Positions 60,817 through 64,000 of a stretch of 64,000 bases of DNA are shown here, one piece after another. Position 1 is the stretch's first letter. Each line of letters starts with the position of its first letter. Origin of the DNA: JANSWY01 sp965228955 (GTDB lineage Bacteria > Bacteroidota > Bacteroidia > Cytophagales > Cyclobacteriaceae); contig OZ245848.1 of the NCBI GenBank assembly GCA_965228955.1, positions 2,480,001-2,544,000 of the forward strand, given 5' to 3'. Position numbers and translations under genes: made by a program. The notes beneath the pieces were generated by a model, which was not told the origin of the DNA, did no database searches, and saw only the letters and a list, made by a program, of their open reading frames with translations.

Positions 60817-63219
60817 ATGAATCATGTCAAAACTATCTTTAGAAGATTGCTCCGAAATAAGATGCAAACTTCTTTTATTATATCGGGTTTGCTTTTAGCA
60901 ATTGTTTCCTCAGTGTACATTCTTGGTTGGATTTCATTTGAACAGTCATACGATAACTTCCATGATGATGATATTTACCGAGTAACGATACATTACAAAA
61001 CCGATAATGGATATGATCAGCATTGGGCAAGGGTAAATGCTGATTGGGTGAATCAATTAAAGGAAGACTATCCTGAAGTAAAGAACCTCATTCGTTTTCA
61101 ATCATTCCGCCCTAGAAATGTGGTCATTGGCAATGAAGCATTCAAGGAAAACTTTGCTTATTCAACAGATTCTGAGGTATTTGATGTGTTTAACTTCAAA
61201 TTCCTATTAGGTGATAAGAAAGCGCTGGACCAACCAAACACAGTGGTCTTAACAGAAGAGACTGCAATCAAATATTTTGGCAACATCAATAATGCGCTAG
61301 GTAAGATAATACAACTAGATTCTGACCCGTTGACTGCTTCATACAAAGTTACTGGAGTAATTGAAGCTCCTCCTGCAAACACTCATTTACCTATTACATT
61401 GCTTAGTAGCATCAACAGTCCTCAAGAAAGATCTGGGTGGGCTTACACATATATTGAGTTAGAAAACAAAAATCAGATTTCTCAAATTGAGCAGTCAATA
61501 AGATCATTCATCAATAAGCATAAACCTGAAAACCCAGACGATGCAAACCTCTATTTTCAGCCAATTCATGACATTTATCTCCATTCCAATCTATCAAGAG
61601 AGATCACGGCTTCAGGACAACCCAAAGTGATTAGTGTATTTTATTCAGTAATAGCTTTATTATTAGTTATTGCTACTGCCAATTTCATAATATTCTTAAG
61701 CACCTCGATTCTATCAAAAACAAAGACTTATACACTTCATAAGATATTGGGAGCTGGAAATACAACTATTAGGTTGCATATAGTATTTGAATCTCTGTTC
61801 TTGATGTTAATAGCATTAATTGCAGCAATATCTATTGTTTATTTGACTAAGGGTCAGGTAGAAATACTGTTCAGTACCAGGTTCCTGATTACTTCTAAGG
61901 AAGTTTCAATCATTGGTGGTTCATTTCTCATTCTAGCATTGATATCAACTAGTCTCTATGTATTGCTATTCACCAGATTTAAAACTCAAATCAAAACCAT
62001 TACGGTAAAAAGATCTGGTTCCTTTGGAGTACGTGAAGCATTGCTAGGTCTGCAATTTGCTCTGACATTTGGATTGATGATGGGTTTTTATTTAATCCAT
62101 AATCAACTTGAATACATGACTAAAGCGGATATTGGCATAGACAAAGATCAGGTTATTGCGCTTAATGATTTTCACACAGAAGTCTCAGATCATCTTGCAT
62201 CGTTTAAAACTGATATCGCCGGTATTTCTGGAGTTAAATCATCTACAGGTTTAATGCAAATGCCTTCTACAGCGATCAAAGATGAAGGTAATGTAAGTCT
62301 AGATGGAAAGTACAACCATGAGGATAGACCTGTAATGGATATTCAAATAGTAGACCTAGACTTCTGGAATACGCTATCTATTGAATTTATGGCAGGTGAA
62401 AACTTTCCGCAAAGTATTACTCAACAACCTGGATTCGATTATCCAAATGAGACTTTTGAAGAATACATCAATAATAAAGAGCAGAAGTATGTGATCAATG
62501 AAAAAGCAGCACAACTACTAGGCTTCTCTAATCCAACGGAAGCTCTCGGTCAGAAAATAAGCTGGTACAATGGCTTCTTTGATTTAAAATTGGGTAATGT
62601 GGTGGGAGTAGTAAAAAACTACCACCAGGAAGGCCACAATGAAGCAATAGATCCAACTGTGTTCATCTATGAACCGATCCTCTACAGAAATCTTCTTATA
62701 AAAGCTGAGTCCCAGGATATGAGCTCAATCGTTGCTCAAATAAAAGACAAGTGGGAGAGTAGGTTTGATAAAGTGCCATTTCAGTACAAGTTTCTGGATG
62801 ATTCTTATGCTCAACTATACGAAAAAGAAGTGGCAACCAGGAAATTGATCTCAGCATTTACTGTCGTAGCAATTTGCATTATGGCTTTAGGTCTTGTAGG
62901 TGTTGTTTCTTTTGAGCTGAGGAGAAGAATGAAGGAATTAGCAATTAGAAAAGTTTTAGGAGCTTACTTTAAAGATCTTTTGACATGGATGACAAAACCA
63001 TATGCTGTTTTAATGGCTATTGGTGTGATCTTAACAGCTCCTGTGGCCTACTTTTTCCTCCAGGATTGGTTAAGTAATTATGCCTACAGAGCTACTATTA
63101 CTGGATGGGTGTTTGTAGTACCATTACTAATCATTGGATCTATTCTAGTGTTAACTATCTGGATTCTTGTAAAGAAGTATTCGAATGTTAATCCAGTCAA
63201 TTTATTAAGAGACGAGTGA
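60817..63219 (+). CDS. FtsX/MacB-type ABC transporter permease, orphan
   Basis: The 800-residue protein has TM helices near residues 20-40, 280-310, 325-350 and 365-390, then TM 410-425, an extracytoplasmic domain, and a C-terminal FtsX block (about 685-795: GLVGVVSFELRRRMKELAIR, KVLGAYF, then three TM). The tandem MacB_PCD-FtsX arrangement with the RRRMKELAIRKVLGA cytoplasmic motif is the Bacteroidota ABC permease type involved in lipoprotein, peptide or antimicrobial efflux or signalling. No ATPase gene is adjacent in this window, so its partner is encoded elsewhere. Its stop abuts the stop of the convergent CIA30 gene. Confidence 0.9.
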   Translation: MNHVKTIFRRLLRNKMQTSFIISGLLLAIVSSVYILGWISFEQSYDNFHDDDIYRVTIHYKTDNGYDQHWARVNADWVNQLKEDYPEVKNLIRFQSFRPRNVVIGNEAFKENFAYSTDSEVFDVFNFKFLLGDKKALDQPNTVVLTEETAIKYFGNINNALGKIIQLDSDPLTASYKVTGVIEAPPANTHLPITLLSSINSPQERSGWAYTYIELENKNQISQIEQSIRSFINKHKPENPDDANLYFQPIHDIYLHSNLSREITASGQPKVISVFYSVIALLLVIATANFIIFLSTSILSKTKTYTLHKILGAGNTTIRLHIVFESLFLMLIALIAAISIVYLTKGQVEILFSTRFLITSKEVSIIGGSFLILALISTSLYVLLFTRFKTQIKTITVKRSGSFGVREALLGLQFALTFGLMMGFYLIHNQLEYMTKADIGIDKDQVIALNDFHTEVSDHLASFKTDIAGISGVKSSTGLMQMPSTAIKDEGNVSLDGKYNHEDRPVMDIQIVDLDFWNTLSIEFMAGENFPQSITQQPGFDYPNETFEEYINNKEQKYVINEKAAQLLGFSNPTEALGQKISWYNGFFDLKLGNVVGVVKNYHQEGHNEAIDPTVFIYEPILYRNLLIKAESQDMSSIVAQIKDKWESRFDKVPFQYKFLDDSYAQLYEKEVATRKLISAFTVVAICIMALGLVGVVSFELRRRMKELAIRKVLGAYFKDLLTWMTKPYAVLMAIGVILTAPVAYFFLQDWLSNYAYRATITGWVFVVPLLIIGSILVLTIWILVKKYSNVNPVNLLRDE

Positions 63220-63753
63220 TTATTGGAATTTTATAAAGTCAATTTCGGCTTCAAAAGAACCTTCTTGTTTATCGTAGGTCATAAAAGCCAAACGAATGAT
63301 TCTCTGAAGTTTATCTTTTGTAATGTAGTTACCTGTCGGTCTTCCAATCTGATATTCTTTTAACTCCTTAAGGGGAAACGAAAGTTCTTCCCATTCCGTA
63401 CCGGTTTCAGGCAAAACGATTTTATAGTTGGGCAGATACCATTGATTATGATAATTAAAATTGAGACTTAATGATTGATTTTTGCATCTATAGCGGATTG
63501 TGACTTGCTCATACTCCGAGAGATCCAGAACCATGTTTTTACTTCTTGCGGAGGCAAAGCCACCATTATTTTCGAATGAAACATCTCCAATGAACACTAG
63601 TGCGTCTTCCTTGTAACTAGTACTTCCTTTTGATTTACCTCCCATGACAGTGTCATTAAGAGAAAACCATGAATTGGTCTTATTCTCTCCAAAGTCAATT
63701 ATTTTGGTATCAAGGTTAAGCGTGATCATGGCAATTAAGAATGGATATAGCAT
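63220..63753 (-). CDS. CIA30-family protein
   Basis: The 177-residue protein shows the CIA30 (complex I intermediate-associated protein 30) core: WFSLNDTVMGGKSKGSTSY, FENNGGFASARS, IRYRCKNQSLSLNF, WEELSFPLKEL, RLAFMTYDKQEGSFEAEID. The fold is a jelly-roll, carbohydrate-binding-like domain. In bacteria its role is not set. A short hydrophobic N-terminus (LYPFLIAMITL) could be a weak signal or merely a start choice; Met at about residue 9 is an alternative. The stop is directly adjacent to the permease stop (63219/63220), convergent. Confidence 0.85.
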   Translation of the reverse strand: MLYPFLIAMITLNLDTKIIDFGENKTNSWFSLNDTVMGGKSKGSTSYKEDALVFIGDVSFENNGGFASARSKNMVLDLSEYEQVTIRYRCKNQSLSLNFNYHNQWYLPNYKIVLPETGTEWEELSFPLKELKEYQIGRPTGNYITKDKLQRIIRLAFMTYDKQEGSFEAEIDFIKFQ

Positions 63754-63834
63754 ATAAACATTAACTTATCATATAAGTTAATTGTTAGTTGCAAGCCAAA
63801 TACAAGTCTGAGAAAATCCAAACTAGATGCACAA

Positions 63835-64000
63835 ATGAAAAGACAGTTATTTCTAATTATTGCATTAATCTTACTCTCTGCAGAAAGTTACAGTCAGATA
63901 GCTCTAGAATCATACAACATAGAGAGGCAATCTATTAATAGAAAGGGGATGTTAACACTAGGGTCTTGGGCAATTGTGAATATTGTTTCTAGTCCAATAT
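63835..64000 (+). CDS. N-terminal fragment of a small secreted protein (DUF6992-like)
   Basis: ATG 63835 opens a frame that runs off the window (55 residues seen). A signal peptide (LFLIIALILLSAESYSQ) is followed by LESYNIERQSINRKGMLTLG and SWAIVNIVSS. The phrase INRKGMLTLGSWAIVNI is the start of a small Bacteroidota membrane-protein family (I believe DUF6992), whose members have three or four TM helices. The rest is outside the window, so the family call is tentative. Confidence 0.55.
   Translation, partial: MKRQLFLIIALILLSAESYSQIALESYNIERQSINRKGMLTLGSWAIVNIVSSPI

Noticed and set aside
60817..63219. FtsX/MacB permease as part of a local ABC operon
   Set aside because: No ATP-binding subunit or periplasmic adaptor lies on either side, so I treat it as an orphan permease.
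1..64000. tRNA, rRNA, insertion sequences, integrases, phage or plasmid origin
   Set aside because: No acceptor/T-loop signatures, transposase DDE or integrase motifs, terminal repeats or iteron clusters were seen by eye. A covariance-model search would be decisive.

Overview
The window reads as a chromosomal segment of a low-GC, free-living, probably marine member of the Bacteroidota, most like the Cytophagales/Flammeovirgaceae side of the phylum. The evidence is two type A and one type B type IX secretion (T9SS) C-terminal sorting domains, a PorP/SprF protein, many TPR-fused sensor proteins with the phylum's own LuxR-like HTH, AraC regulators with multi-TM N-termini, 7TMR-DISM and DUF2490 proteins, an ArsR/SRPBCC pair, and weak Shine-Dalgarno sites. 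I name no genus. I saw no tRNA, rRNA, CRISPR array, transposase or phage gene.

Layout. 1-8.1 kb: tail of a probable chemotaxis transducer, an NAPE-PLD-like metallohydrolase, a broken TPR-gene remnant, a 7TMR-DISM histidine kinase convergent with a TPR/TM/HTH regulator, and a GAF protein. 8.3-12.4 kb: DUF2490 plus a GH17-like lipoprotein (mini-operon), a secreted unknown and an outer-membrane barrel protein. 12.6-29.5 kb: the centrepiece, a membrane-tethered TPR-HTH regulator, a soluble paralogue of its HTH end, then a T9SS cluster made of a ~3,570-residue LamG protein with nested domains, a cadherin-like type B substrate, and PorP/SprF. 29.6-36.5 kb: two TPR histidine kinases, an AraC regulator and a beta-propeller lipoprotein. 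36.6-45.7 kb: a small TM protein, a ricin-lectin protein, isocitrate dehydrogenase, small orphan proteins in very AT-rich DNA, an ECF sigma factor overlapping a YitT protein, another AraC regulator, a cytochrome c and two small unknowns. 45.9-55.1 kb: a TPR kinase and LuxR response regulator pair directly upstream of a 2,187-residue repeat-built T9SS surface protein. 55.3-64 kb: DUF3137, LytTR, PDZ-hydrolase, an ArsR/SRPBCC operon with two matched operators, endonuclease III, truncated hemoglobin, an FtsX/MacB permease, CIA30, and the start of a small secreted protein.

How it fits together. The recurring theme is TPR sensor/regulator genes placed next to giant T9SS surface proteins. This happens twice (12.6-34.4 kb and 45.9-55.1 kb), which suggests dedicated control of cell-surface adhesins. 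The points I would follow first are: the domain-inside-a-domain-inside-a-domain structure of the giant protein; the four-unit higher-order repeat of the 2,187-residue protein; a 10-bp direct repeat one helical turn apart ahead of the giant operon; a ~78-bp regulatory segment shared by icd and an orphan small-protein gene; and a twin-operator ArsR promoter.
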